Assembly: GCA_004172935.1 (NCBI GenBank)
Contig: SDZD01000021.1
Location: forward strand, 1-64,000
Direction: 5' to 3'
DNA from: a bacterium
GTDB lineage: Bacteria > Armatimonadota > Abditibacteriia > Abditibacteriales > Abditibacteriaceae
Length of the DNA: 64,000 nt
A program made the position numbers and the translations under genes. The notes beneath the pieces are model-generated. The model worked only from the letters and a program-made list of their open reading frames with translations. It searched no databases and was not told the origin of the DNA. Below are positions 53,332-61,194 of the stretch, one piece after another. Every line of letters starts with the position of its first letter. Within the stretch, counting starts at the first letter, position 1.

Positions 53332-54098
53332 TGCAACCATTTTGGCCGACATTCGCGGGACTTCAGAGTAGTGGCGCGCCGTTTTGCGTGGTTACGTTGG
53401 TTGACTCGGTGGGCAGTGCCCCTGCTGATCGGGGGGCGAAGATGCTGGTGACTCGCGCGGGGCTACTGACTGGCACCGTTGGCGGAGGGAAGGTCGAGGC
53501 GCGCGCCCTGCTTGAAGCGCAGACGATGCTCGATACCTCGATAACTGAGCCGAAGTTCGAGCAGTGGAACTTGCAGACTGATCTCGGCATGACATGTGGC
53601 GGCGTGGTACGTTTATTTTTCGAGCCTTTCAATATCGCGCGTTGGCCCATCGCTGTTTTCGGGGCTGGGCACGTGGCGCAAGCTCTAATCCCAGTTTTAT
53701 TGCCCCTCGATTGTGGGCTGACCTGCCTCGATACGCGGCCCGAATGGTTGGAACGTTTGCCAGATGAACCAAAACTGCGTCGTGTTCAATCCGACGATTT
53801 GGCGGCAGAAGTTGACCATTTGCCGACTAATACCTTCATCGTGTTGATGACAATGGGGCACTCCACCGATTTGCCGATTCTGCGCAAGGTGTTGGCTCGT
53901 CCCTTTCCTTATGTTGGCGTCATAGGTTCTAAAGCGAAAGCGGGCGCGTTGCGTCACACACTGCTCAAAGAAGGTTTCGCACCCGAAGAGTGTGCGCGTT
54001 TTTTCTGTCCGATTGGTCTTCCCCTCGGTACTAATCATACCCACGAAATTGCTATCAGCATCGCTGCTCAGATGATTCAACACCGTGACCGTGTGTAA
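53328..54098 (+). CDS. xdhC: XdhC, molybdenum cofactor sulfuration/insertion chaperone
   Basis: A 256-residue chaperone that binds Moco and helps mature xanthine dehydrogenase. N-terminal LVDSVGSAPADRGAKMLVT and GTVGGGKVEA, then a Rossmann domain with AVFGAGHVAQALIPVL, TMGHSTD and YVGVIGSKAK. It overlaps xdhB by 4 nt and is followed by a terminator. Confidence 0.94.
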   Translation: MMQPFWPTFAGLQSSGAPFCVVTLVDSVGSAPADRGAKMLVTRAGLLTGTVGGGKVEARALLEAQTMLDTSITEPKFEQWNLQTDLGMTCGGVVRLFFEPFNIARWPIAVFGAGHVAQALIPVLLPLDCGLTCLDTRPEWLERLPDEPKLRRVQSDDLAAEVDHLPTNTFIVLMTMGHSTDLPILRKVLARPFPYVGVIGSKAKAGALRHTLLKEGFAPEECARFFCPIGLPLGTNHTHEIAISIAAQMIQHRDRV

Positions 54099-54108
54099 TT
54101 AGGTAGAA

Positions 54109-54145
54109 AAAAGGCTGCTCACAAAGTTTTTGTGCGCAGCCTTTT
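54109..54145. terminator. Bidirectional terminator after xdhC
   Basis: AAAAGGCTGC (54109-54118) pairs with GCAGCCTTTT (54136-54145); the inner part continues with CACAAA/TTTGTG and one mismatch. It separates xdhC from the convergent dehydrogenase gene. Confidence 0.85.
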
Positions 54146-54147
54146 GG

Positions 54148-55125
54148 CTAAGAAACCACGTTTTGTGGGGTTCCGGCCATAAATGCCTTCAAATTTTTTA
54201 CGTTGGCTTCCATGAGTCGGGTCCGGCTTTCGGTTGTGCCCCACGCGATATGCGGTGTGATGATGCAACGAGGTGCCGAGAGTAACGGATTATCGGCGGG
54301 AGGTGGTTCAACACTCAGTACATCGGCGGCGAAGCCCGCCAGCTTACCGTCCTGCAATGCCTGAGCAGCATCGGCTTCATTTACGACCACACCTCGCGCG
54401 GTGTTAACCAAAAACGCTGTAGGCTTCATTTTCGCGAGGAAGGCGCTATCGACCATGCCGCGTGTTTCGGGAGTGGCTGGGCAATGCAACGAAACTACAT
54501 CGGCCATTGGTAGCGCCTCGTCGAGAGTTAGACGCGGATAGCGCGACTCGCTCTTTGGCGCGCGTCCCGGCAACTGTGCCGACAGCACTTTCATGCCAAG
54601 TGCCTCACAAATGATGCCGACTCGTGTGCCGATTGAGCCAGTGCCGACCAGTAGCAGGGTTTTGCCGTCTAGTTCGGCGAGTGGGAATTTCCAGTAGGAG
54701 AAAGCTGGGCTTTTCGTCCACTCGCCGGCTTTCACACTGGCGTTATGGGCGCCGACATGCTGGGTTAGTTCCAATAGCAATGCAATGGTGGTTTGGGCTG
54801 TCGAGGCTGTGCTGTAGGCGGGCACGTTGCAAACAGTGACGCCCGCTTTACGCGCAGCTTCCAAGTCGATGCCATCATAACCCGTCGCTAACATTGAAAC
54901 CAATTTCAATTTGGGCGCCGCTTCAAAAGCTGCTGCGGGTAACTTGACTTTGTTGGTGTAGACGATGTCGGCATCGGCGATGCGCTCCGCAACTTGTTCG
55001 GGAGGTGTGGTCGGATAGAGAGTGACTTCGCCCAGTTCTTGAAGCCCGCTCCAATCCATGTCGCCGACATCGGTCGGAAATGCATCAAGGACAACGATTT
55101 TGAGTTGCGATTTTTCTTCGGCCAT
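54148..55125 (-). CDS. D-2-hydroxyacid dehydrogenase, possible glyoxylate/hydroxypyruvate reductase
   Basis: A 325-residue NAD(P)H-dependent reductase: GTGSIGTRVGIICEALGM for cofactor, catalytic Arg in NTARGVVVNEADA, Glu in the DVLSVEPPP area and His in IITPHIAWGT. The pattern with LATGYDGIDLEAARKAGV is that of glycerate/glyoxylate reductases. Its place beside a glyoxylate-producing purine locus suggests that it reduces glyoxylate to glycolate. The substrate is an inference. Confidence 0.88.
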   Translation of the reverse strand: MAEEKSQLKIVVLDAFPTDVGDMDWSGLQELGEVTLYPTTPPEQVAERIADADIVYTNKVKLPAAAFEAAPKLKLVSMLATGYDGIDLEAARKAGVTVCNVPAYSTASTAQTTIALLLELTQHVGAHNASVKAGEWTKSPAFSYWKFPLAELDGKTLLLVGTGSIGTRVGIICEALGMKVLSAQLPGRAPKSESRYPRLTLDEALPMADVVSLHCPATPETRGMVDSAFLAKMKPTAFLVNTARGVVVNEADAAQALQDGKLAGFAADVLSVEPPPADNPLLSAPRCIITPHIAWGTTESRTRLMEANVKNLKAFMAGTPQNVVS

Positions 55126-55347
55126 ATCTTTTTTCCTTCGATTTTGAAGGGATTGCGGCGGGGAGTGAAATTAAGCGGGGAAAAGCGATTCCCGGCTTTT
55201 TATTGGCACTGACAGAAGAGTACGTCTGTGAAATGACAATATGGGCCAGAACAAACGTTTGGCCCCAGAAGAGTATCACCTCATGTATAAATGCGTCAAT
55301 GAACTATCGGACAAGACTCTGTTGAATACAATGGAAAAAGGTTTTCT

Positions 55348-56466
55348 ATGCCACGTGCTTTAGTGATTGTTCTCGATTCCGTCGGCTGCGGGGCCGCGCC
55401 CGATTCCGAAAATTATGGTGATGTCGGCGCGGACACTCTGGGGCATATTTTGCGAGATGTGCCCAGCCTGAAAATTCCCACTTTGCGTCGTCTCGGTTGG
55501 GGACAAATCCTTGGTGGTGATGAGCCTAACACGGCATCGTTCGCCCGCTTATGTCCCCGCAGCGTGGGAAAAGATACCACCAGCGGTCACTGGGAGTTGA
55601 TGGGAGCTATTCTCGATAAGCCATTCGCGACCTTCGAGAAATTCCCCGATGAGTTGGTTCATGCCATCGAAAAGCAGGCGGGAGTGCAATTCATTGGCAA
55701 CGTGGTGGCGTCGGGAACTCAGATTCTGGAATTGCTCGGTGAGCAAAGCATCGTGACGGGGCGACCGATTCTATACACCTCCGCCGATTCGGTGCTACAA
55801 ATCGCTGCGCATGAAGTGCATTTTGGCCTTGAACGGTTGCTTTCCGTGTGCGAAGCCGCTCGTCGCGTAGCTGATGAGTGGAGCATTGGGCGTGTTATCG
55901 CTCGTCCCTTTATTGGCGAAGAGAACTCGTTTTCTCGCACTACCAACCGCCGCGATTACTCGATTTTGCCGCCGCGTACTGTTCTTGATGCTTTGAAAGA
56001 AGCGGGAGTTACGGTTACGGGCATAGGTAAAATCAACGATATTTTTGCCGGAAGCGGCATTTCGCACAGCTTTCCCACTAAATCGAATGCGGCGGGTATG
56101 GCAACCATCGACTCGCAGTGGAAGTCGGGGAATGGTGGGCTGTTCTTCGCTAATCTGGTCGACTTTGACACATTATATGGGCACCGCCGCGATGTGAAGG
56201 GATACGCGGACGCTCTGGAAGAATTTGATGTCTGGCTTGATGGTTTCGTGCCCGAAATCCAAAGTGAGGACTTGGTTCTCATCACTGCTGACCACGGCAA
56301 CGACCCTACGTTTCCCGGCACCGATCACACCCGCGAAGAGGTGCCTTTGCTGATGTTTCGCGGTCATGAGCGCGATAATTTGGGAGTGCGGGGCACTTTC
56401 GCTGATGCCGCTGCCACTCTTGGCACCTTCTTTGGAGTGGCGTGGCCGACTGGCACCGCCTTGTAA
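55348..56466 (+). CDS. deoB: Phosphopentomutase
   Basis: Interconverts (deoxy)ribose-1- and 5-phosphate. 372 residues of the alkaline phosphatase superfamily: LVIVLDSVGCGAAPDS, the phosphoacceptor Thr in GKDTTSGHWELMG, and ITADHGNDPTFPGTDHTREEVPLL at the C-terminus. RBS AAAAAGG precedes the ATG. It links nucleoside phosphorylases and DeoC. The 222 bp upstream contain a short GGGCCA/TGGCCC hairpin and no gene. Confidence 0.96.
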   Translation: MPRALVIVLDSVGCGAAPDSENYGDVGADTLGHILRDVPSLKIPTLRRLGWGQILGGDEPNTASFARLCPRSVGKDTTSGHWELMGAILDKPFATFEKFPDELVHAIEKQAGVQFIGNVVASGTQILELLGEQSIVTGRPILYTSADSVLQIAAHEVHFGLERLLSVCEAARRVADEWSIGRVIARPFIGEENSFSRTTNRRDYSILPPRTVLDALKEAGVTVTGIGKINDIFAGSGISHSFPTKSNAAGMATIDSQWKSGNGGLFFANLVDFDTLYGHRRDVKGYADALEEFDVWLDGFVPEIQSEDLVLITADHGNDPTFPGTDHTREEVPLLMFRGHERDNLGVRGTFADAAATLGTFFGVAWPTGTAL

Positions 56467-56485
56467 GTGGTTTTACTGTTCAATC

Positions 56486-57148
56486 ATGACTCGTTCTGAA
56501 CTTGCGTCGTTCATCGACCATACCGTCCTTAAACCCGATACGCGCGCTGCCGCCATCGAAAAACTGTGCGAAGAGGCGCGGGAATACAACTTCGCCGCCG
56601 TCTGTGTTCCGGCGCGTTGGGTTTCGCTTTCTACCAGTTTGCTTAAAGATAGCGGCGTACTTGTCGCGACTGTGGTCGGTTTCCCGCATGGCGACACGCT
56701 TTCGCGCGCCAAAGCCGACGAGACACGCGCCGCTATCGAAGCGGGGGCTGATGAAGTCGATATGGTGATTTCTGTTGGCGCCGCACTTGATAGCGACTGG
56801 AATTACGTGCGTGAGGACATCGCCGCTGTTGTCGAAGCCGCTGGGGGGAAAGCGGTGGTTAAGGTTATTTTTGAGAACGCCTACCTCGACCAATCGCAGA
56901 TCGTGCTGGCTTGCCGTGCCTCGATGGATGCGGGCGCCGACTATGTCAAGACCTCGACGGGCTTTGCTGCCAGTGGCGCCAAAGTGGAGGAAGTTGCTCT
57001 TATGCGTCAGACGGTGGGCCAGGCTTTGGGCGTCAAGGCGGCGGGGGGGATTCGCGACCTATCGACGGCTTTGGCAATGATCGAAGCGGGTGCCTCGCGT
57101 TTGGGTTGCTCTGCTTCGATTGCTATCGTCAACTCGCTGCAAGATTAA
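56486..57148 (+). CDS. deoC: Deoxyribose-phosphate aldolase
   Basis: Cleaves deoxyribose-5-phosphate to glyceraldehyde-3-phosphate and acetaldehyde. 220 residues from the ATG at MTRSELASFIDHTVLKPD; the upstream in-frame extension overlaps deoB. The Schiff-base Lys is in DYVKTSTGFAASGA, and VIFENAYLDQSQIV and GVKAAGGIRD are typical. It overlaps the convergent SpoU gene by 20 nt. Confidence 0.96.
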   Translation: MTRSELASFIDHTVLKPDTRAAAIEKLCEEAREYNFAAVCVPARWVSLSTSLLKDSGVLVATVVGFPHGDTLSRAKADETRAAIEAGADEVDMVISVGAALDSDWNYVREDIAAVVEAAGGKAVVKVIFENAYLDQSQIVLACRASMDAGADYVKTSTGFAASGAKVEEVALMRQTVGQALGVKAAGGIRDLSTALAMIEAGASRLGCSASIAIVNSLQD

Positions 57149-57920
57149 CCGTCGCTCTCGCCCATTCCCATAAGAAGATAGTTCCAGCCATAGCGACATT
57201 GAGTGACTCCGCCTGGCCGGGTAGGGGGATGGTTACGCTGACTCCCTCGAACTCCGCGCTCACACCGCGTCGCTCGTGGCCTAAAATCACGGCGGCGCGG
57301 CGCGGCCACGCGAAGGTATTGAGCGTGGTCTCGCCGTGAGCATCGGCGCGCACAATGGCGACGCCTTGTTCTTGAAGCAGACGCGCTAGATGTGCGGGTG
57401 AATCGTCGCGCAGTGAAACGGGCGGTAGAGCGAACAGACTCCCCGCCGCACCCCGCACCACTTTTGGGTTCCAAACGTCTGCTGTGCCTTGTGTGCAAAC
57501 CATCGTCGTCGCTCCCAGAGCGTGTGAGGCACGCCAGATGGTGCCGACATTACCCGGATCGGAGATTCCATCCAGCACGACTGTTAGTCCATCTCTAAAA
57601 GTGGGGCGGGCGTGATTTTGGGGAATTTCGCCCCAGGCGACGATAGGGGGCGGCGTTTGCAAATCGCACATCGCGCCTAGCCATTCGCGTGTGGCGCGAT
57701 GGACTTTCAATCCACGCTGTTGGGCGCGAGTCGACCATTCGCGTTCGCCTTCCAACGCGAATATCTCGCGTAACGGCCACTTCGATTCGAACGCTGCACC
57801 AAAAGCATTGGTGCCCTCGATGAGAAACAAGCCCTGTTCGCGTCGCCCTTTCGTTTCATGGAGCGAACGGCCAACTTTCAATAGCGGATGCGCCCGCGAA
57901 CTCAACACAACTTCTGGCAT
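57129..57920 (-). CDS. SpoU-family RNA 2'-O-methyltransferase
   Basis: A 263-residue TrmH/RlmB-type enzyme: N-terminal L30e-like substrate domain (GRREQGLFLIEGTNAFGAA), then the SPOUT knot with LDGISDPGNVGTIWRAS, ILGHERRGVSAEF and IPLPGQAESLNVAMAG. ATG at MPEVVLSSRA chosen; the upstream extension is in a region with a terminator. The target nucleotide in tRNA or rRNA is not evident. Confidence 0.9.
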   Translation of the reverse strand: MPEVVLSSRAHPLLKVGRSLHETKGRREQGLFLIEGTNAFGAAFESKWPLREIFALEGEREWSTRAQQRGLKVHRATREWLGAMCDLQTPPPIVAWGEIPQNHARPTFRDGLTVVLDGISDPGNVGTIWRASHALGATTMVCTQGTADVWNPKVVRGAAGSLFALPPVSLRDDSPAHLARLLQEQGVAIVRADAHGETTLNTFAWPRRAAVILGHERRGVSAEFEGVSVTIPLPGQAESLNVAMAGTIFLWEWARATVNLAAS

Positions 57921-57970
57921 TGGATTCAGTGTGGCTTTTATTGGCGAGAGCGAGTTTTGGTTGCTGAATA

Positions 57971-58010
57971 AACAAACACCCCGCAACCAAAAGGTTACGG
58001 GGTGTTTGTT
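57971..58010. terminator. Terminator of the small membrane-protein gene
   Basis: AACAAACACCCCG-C-AACC (57971-57988) with its complement (57993-58010) apart from one mismatch, and a 4-nt loop. On the minus strand it ends in a T-rich tract, 43 nt after the stop of the 48-codon gene. Confidence 0.8.
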
Positions 58011-58052
58011 ACTTCGGACGGTCTCGGATACTATGAAAATTGGATAACTGGC

Positions 58053-58199
58053 CTAGATTACATGGCCAAAGGTGCCTACGCTGTCCAAATGGGCGAAGGC
58101 GGCGTCCGTGTCTTTTTGAGATTTTTTTACTTTGGGAGACCACGTCATCAGGGCTACCAAAATCCCCATTCCTACAAACATCTCGATTAAAACTTTCAT
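58053..58199 (-). CDS. 48-residue single-pass membrane protein
   Basis: A short gene supported by a perfect AGGAGG (plus-strand 58209-58214) 9 nt before the ATG and by a terminator right after the stop. The product starts MKVLIEMFVGMGILVALMTW, a single membrane helix, and continues with a charged tail (SPKVKKSQKDTDAAFAHLD). An alternative ATG at 58208 abuts the ribosome binding site and is less likely. No family recognised. It would fit a small regulatory subunit or holin-like anchor, but no partner is adjacent. Confidence 0.65.
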   Translation of the reverse strand: MKVLIEMFVGMGILVALMTWSPKVKKSQKDTDAAFAHLDSVGTFGHVI

Positions 58200-58425
58200 T
58201 TGATACATCCTCCTACCGTCTATTTAATAAACGCTTGCGCTCTGTGAGTGGTTGGTTAAAAGGGCGTATAAATGACGTTAATTTGAAATGTTTTGTGGTT
58301 AAAACATGGACAGACTCTAACAATTCCAGCGAACGCTTAGATCGCAAGGCGCTTAAAAGCAGCGCTCACTTGACACAAAACGAACGCAATGGAACTTTGC
58401 CTCGCGCGGCGTTTCCTGTTTTTGT

Positions 58426-59259
58426 ATGCCCGAACTTCCCGAAGCTGAAACTGTTCGCTCTCAAGTTGAACCCCATGTTGTAGGCGCTACCATTATTGAG
58501 TCATGGGCTAAGACGCCTCATCTTACTTCGCCCTCCGTTTCTGAATTCATCGAGCGCACGCGCGGCCAGAAAATCGTCGCCGCCAAAAGGCGCGGCAAGC
58601 AAATTTATTTCCCCCTCGAAAACGGCGATAACCTTCTCGTGCATCTGGGGATGACCGGAAAACTCAGCATCGAAGATGATTCCGAGTGGAAGCCCGAAGA
58701 GTTGCACCGCCATGTTCATGGCGTATGGCGCCTTTCCAATGGCAAGCGTTGGGTTTTCACCGACCCACGCACCTTCGGCGAACTCGCTGTCTCGCGCGAC
58801 CTGCCTTTCCTGACCAAAATGGGGCCGGAACCGCTTGACGAAGATTTTCCCGTCGAAGAGTTGGTTGAGAAATTGGGGCGCAAGAACGTCAAAATCAAAG
58901 CTGCCATTCTCGACCAATCGCTGATTGCGGGGCTGGGGAACATCTACGCTGATGAGGCTTGTTTCCGTGCCCGTATCCACCCCGAAACACGCGCCAGCGC
59001 CATCTCGGAGGACAAGTTGCGCGAACTGCTGGGGCACATGCGACCCATTCTGGAAGAAGCGATTCAGGGACGCGGTTCGACATTGAAGGACGGTGGCTAT
59101 CAAGATGCCAACGGTGATTATGGCACCTTCCGCCCGCAAATGTACGGTCGCACTGGATTGCCCTGTGTCATTTGCGAAACACCAGTTCAACGCGGAGTCC
59201 TAGGCGCCAGTAAGTCGGCGCGCTCGTTTCACTTCTGCCCTTCGTGTCAGAAACTCTGA
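58426..59259 (+). CDS. mutM: Formamidopyrimidine-DNA glycosylase
   Basis: Removes 8-oxoguanine and Fapy lesions from DNA. 277 residues with N-terminal catalytic PELPEAETVR (Pro after Met removal), HLGMTGKL, Asn/Lys-rich LIAGLGNIYADEA helix-turn-helix and a C-terminal zinc finger (CVICETP and FCPSC). TTGACA lies at 58370-58375, but no good -10 follows, so its promoter is unclear. A strong terminator follows. Confidence 0.96.
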   Translation: MPELPEAETVRSQVEPHVVGATIIESWAKTPHLTSPSVSEFIERTRGQKIVAAKRRGKQIYFPLENGDNLLVHLGMTGKLSIEDDSEWKPEELHRHVHGVWRLSNGKRWVFTDPRTFGELAVSRDLPFLTKMGPEPLDEDFPVEELVEKLGRKNVKIKAAILDQSLIAGLGNIYADEACFRARIHPETRASAISEDKLRELLGHMRPILEEAIQGRGSTLKDGGYQDANGDYGTFRPQMYGRTGLPCVICETPVQRGVLGASKSARSFHFCPSCQKL

Positions 59260-59265
59260 GCCAGT

Positions 59266-59303
59266 AAACAGGCCCGCCGATTTGATTATCGGCGGGCCTG
59301 TTT
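59266..59303. terminator. Bidirectional terminator after the Fpg gene
   Basis: AAACAGGCCCGCCGAT (59266-59281) and its perfect 16-bp complement (59288-59303) around TTGATT. It separates mutM from the convergent NTF2-like gene. Confidence 0.92.
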
Positions 59304-59311
59304 GTTTGAAT

Positions 59312-59698
59312 TTAGGAGGCTGTGGGCATGAAGTCGATGAAGCCTGTGACGCTTTGCAGCAGACCTGTCTCGTTCAGTTGGCAGAAATCGGTGCCGCCTG
59401 CGACTGGTTGGCCACCTGCGGGAGACAAGTGCCATGAGAAGCGTACGTGGTCGCCGACTTGTTCGGCCTGGCCAGCCCGCGTAAATTGCAGTCCGGCAAA
59501 CTGCTGCTGGGCCGCTCCGATGAGGTGGGCGATTTGGCTCACGCCTTGGCCCTGCATCAAGGGATCGAGGTAGGTGCCATCGGATGTCCAGAGATTCGCG
59601 ACGAGTTCGCTGCGTTTGGAAGCGTCGGTTTCGTTCCAGGCGGCGAGGTAGTTGTCGGCTATCCGTTCGGGTGCGAATGTTTGCTTTGTGTCGTTCAT
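59312..59698 (-). CDS. NTF2/SnoaL-like protein
   Basis: A 128-residue alpha+beta-barrel protein (ERIADNYLAAWNETDASKR, LWTSDGTYLDPL, HVRFSWHLSPAGG). Such proteins bind or transform small molecules; no catalytic residues can be assigned. RBS AGGAGA precedes the ATG. It is divergent from an XRE regulator across a strong palindrome, so it is probably that regulator's target. Confidence 0.82.
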   Translation of the reverse strand: MNDTKQTFAPERIADNYLAAWNETDASKRSELVANLWTSDGTYLDPLMQGQGVSQIAHLIGAAQQQFAGLQFTRAGQAEQVGDHVRFSWHLSPAGGQPVAGGTDFCQLNETGLLQSVTGFIDFMPTAS

Positions 59699-59775
59699 GA
59701 TTTTCTCCTGGTGGTATCGTGCGGCGCTCCATTGGCGTCGCTGAGAATCATTTTCTGGGAGGCGGCGAGGCGAAT

Positions 59776-59796
59776 CCATTACCTGAAAGGTAATGG
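59776..59796. promoter_or_regulatory. Operator-like palindrome between NTF2-like and XRE genes
   Basis: CCATTACCT (59776-59784), GAA, AGGTAATGG (59788-59796): a perfect 9-bp dyad in the 131-bp divergent intergenic region, 34 bp before the regulator start. Position and symmetry fit an autoregulatory XRE binding site. Confidence 0.7.
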
Positions 59797-59829
59797 CCCG
59801 CATTCTTTTTCGGGCTTAAACCGGTATTT

Positions 59830-60630
59830 ATGAAAGCTGCAACTGTGGGAGGATTGCTTCGTGAGTGGCGCGAACGGCGGCGTCTGAGCCAGTTCGAATT
59901 GGCGGGCGAGGTCGAGATTTCGACGCGGCATTTAAGCTTTTTAGAAACTGGACGTTCGCAACCGAGCCGCGAAATGTTGCTGCGCCTTGCCGAGCATTTA
60001 AATGTGCCGTTGCGCGAACGCAATGTGCTGTTGATAGCGGCTGGACTTGCTCCCGCGTTCGGCGCCCACTCGCTTAGCGAACCGACGTTGGAACGGGCGA
60101 GGTGTGCTGTTGAGATGGTACTGCGGGCGCAAGAACCCTTCCCCGCGTTGGCGCTCGACCGCTACTGGAATATGGTGGCTTCTAACCGCGCGGTTGCGCC
60201 TCTACTTGATGGTGTGGACCCCTCGCTTTTACAAGCACCCGTTAATGTGCTGCGCCTGAGCCTTCACCCGCTTGGCTTGGCGCCGCGTATCGTGAATTTG
60301 AGCGAGTGGCGTGGGCATTTGCTGGAGCGTTTACGGCGACAAATTGATTTGTGTGCCGACCCGGTTCTGATTCAACTCTTCGATGAATTGCGCCAATACC
60401 CCGGCGGCAAAAATGCGCAAAGCGTCAGTGACTACGCGGGAATCATCGTTCCGTTGCAGTTGCGCACCGAAGCGGGCGTGCTGTCGTTTTTCAGCACGAC
60501 CACTATATTCGGTACTGCTCTCGACATCACGCTTTCTGAGTTGGTTTTAGAGTCGTTTTTTCCTACTGACGAGTTCACGACGCGGGCGATGCTCGCTGGA
60601 CAAAAGCAGACTGTTGGCGAAGTTCAGTGA
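59830..60630 (+). CDS. XRE-family regulator with MmyB-like ligand-binding domain
   Basis: A 266-residue regulator. The N-terminal helix-turn-helix is RRLSQFELAGEVEISTRHLSFLETGRSQPS; the C-terminal part (PFPALALDRYWNMVASNRA...GVLSFFSTTTIFGTALDITLSEL) is the MmyB-like domain that binds fatty-acid-like ligands. In other bacteria such regulators are often divergent from oxidoreductase or NTF2-like genes. The next gene, kptA, begins 12 nt later. Confidence 0.9.
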   Translation: MKAATVGGLLREWRERRRLSQFELAGEVEISTRHLSFLETGRSQPSREMLLRLAEHLNVPLRERNVLLIAAGLAPAFGAHSLSEPTLERARCAVEMVLRAQEPFPALALDRYWNMVASNRAVAPLLDGVDPSLLQAPVNVLRLSLHPLGLAPRIVNLSEWRGHLLERLRRQIDLCADPVLIQLFDELRQYPGGKNAQSVSDYAGIIVPLQLRTEAGVLSFFSTTTIFGTALDITLSELVLESFFPTDEFTTRAMLAGQKQTVGEVQ

Positions 60631-60642
60631 GATACTGAACTT

Positions 60643-61194
60643 ATGACAAACGAATCCCTCGTTAAAAAATCTAAGTGGCTTAGCAAGCATTTGCGCCACT
60701 CTCCCGAACGTGTCGGGCTTACGCTTGAAGAAGGCGGCTGGGTGGCTGTCTCCGATTTGCTCGATGCGGCGCGGCGCAACAACATGGCTCTCTCGGTTGA
60801 GCAATTGGAGGAAGTTGTTGCGGATAACGACAAGCAGCGCTTTTCTTTTTCGCCCGATAAATCCAAAATTCGCGCCAATCAAGGGCACAGTGTCGAAGTC
60901 GATTTGCAATTGTTGCCTCAACAGCCGCCCGAATTTTTGCTGCATGGTACTGGTGCCCAGAATCAAGAATCGATTCTGGTTTCGGGGCTGTTGAAAGGAC
61001 GCCGCCATCACGTCCATCTTTCGCGCGACCTCGAAACCGCTCGTAAAGTTGGTGGGCGACACGGCAAACCACTAGTTTTTAAGGTCGATGCCGCCCAAAT
61101 GCACGCCGATGGAATCGAATTTTTTGTGTCTGATAACGGCGTCTGGTTGTGCGAGTTCGTTCCGGCGCGATACTTGAGCCTCCATGACGACTGA
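60643..61194 (+). CDS. kptA: RNA 2'-phosphotransferase KptA/Tpt1
   Basis: Removes an internal 2'-phosphate from RNA using NAD+, releasing ADP-ribose 1'',2''-cyclic phosphate and nicotinamide. 183 residues: KWLSKHLRHSPE (Arg18-His19), KIRANQGHS (Arg77), LHGT and RRHHVHLS (Arg121) give the Arg-His-Arg-Arg active site. Bacteria usually lack the tRNA splicing that makes the substrate, so the role is probably repair. It overlaps nadC by 11 nt. Confidence 0.93.
   Translation: MTNESLVKKSKWLSKHLRHSPERVGLTLEEGGWVAVSDLLDAARRNNMALSVEQLEEVVADNDKQRFSFSPDKSKIRANQGHSVEVDLQLLPQQPPEFLLHGTGAQNQESILVSGLLKGRRHHVHLSRDLETARKVGGRHGKPLVFKVDAAQMHADGIEFFVSDNGVWLCEFVPARYLSLHDD

Noticed and set aside
55270-55360. 26-codon frame overlapping the deoB start
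   Set aside because: Very short, no ribosome binding site; treated as deoB leader sequence.
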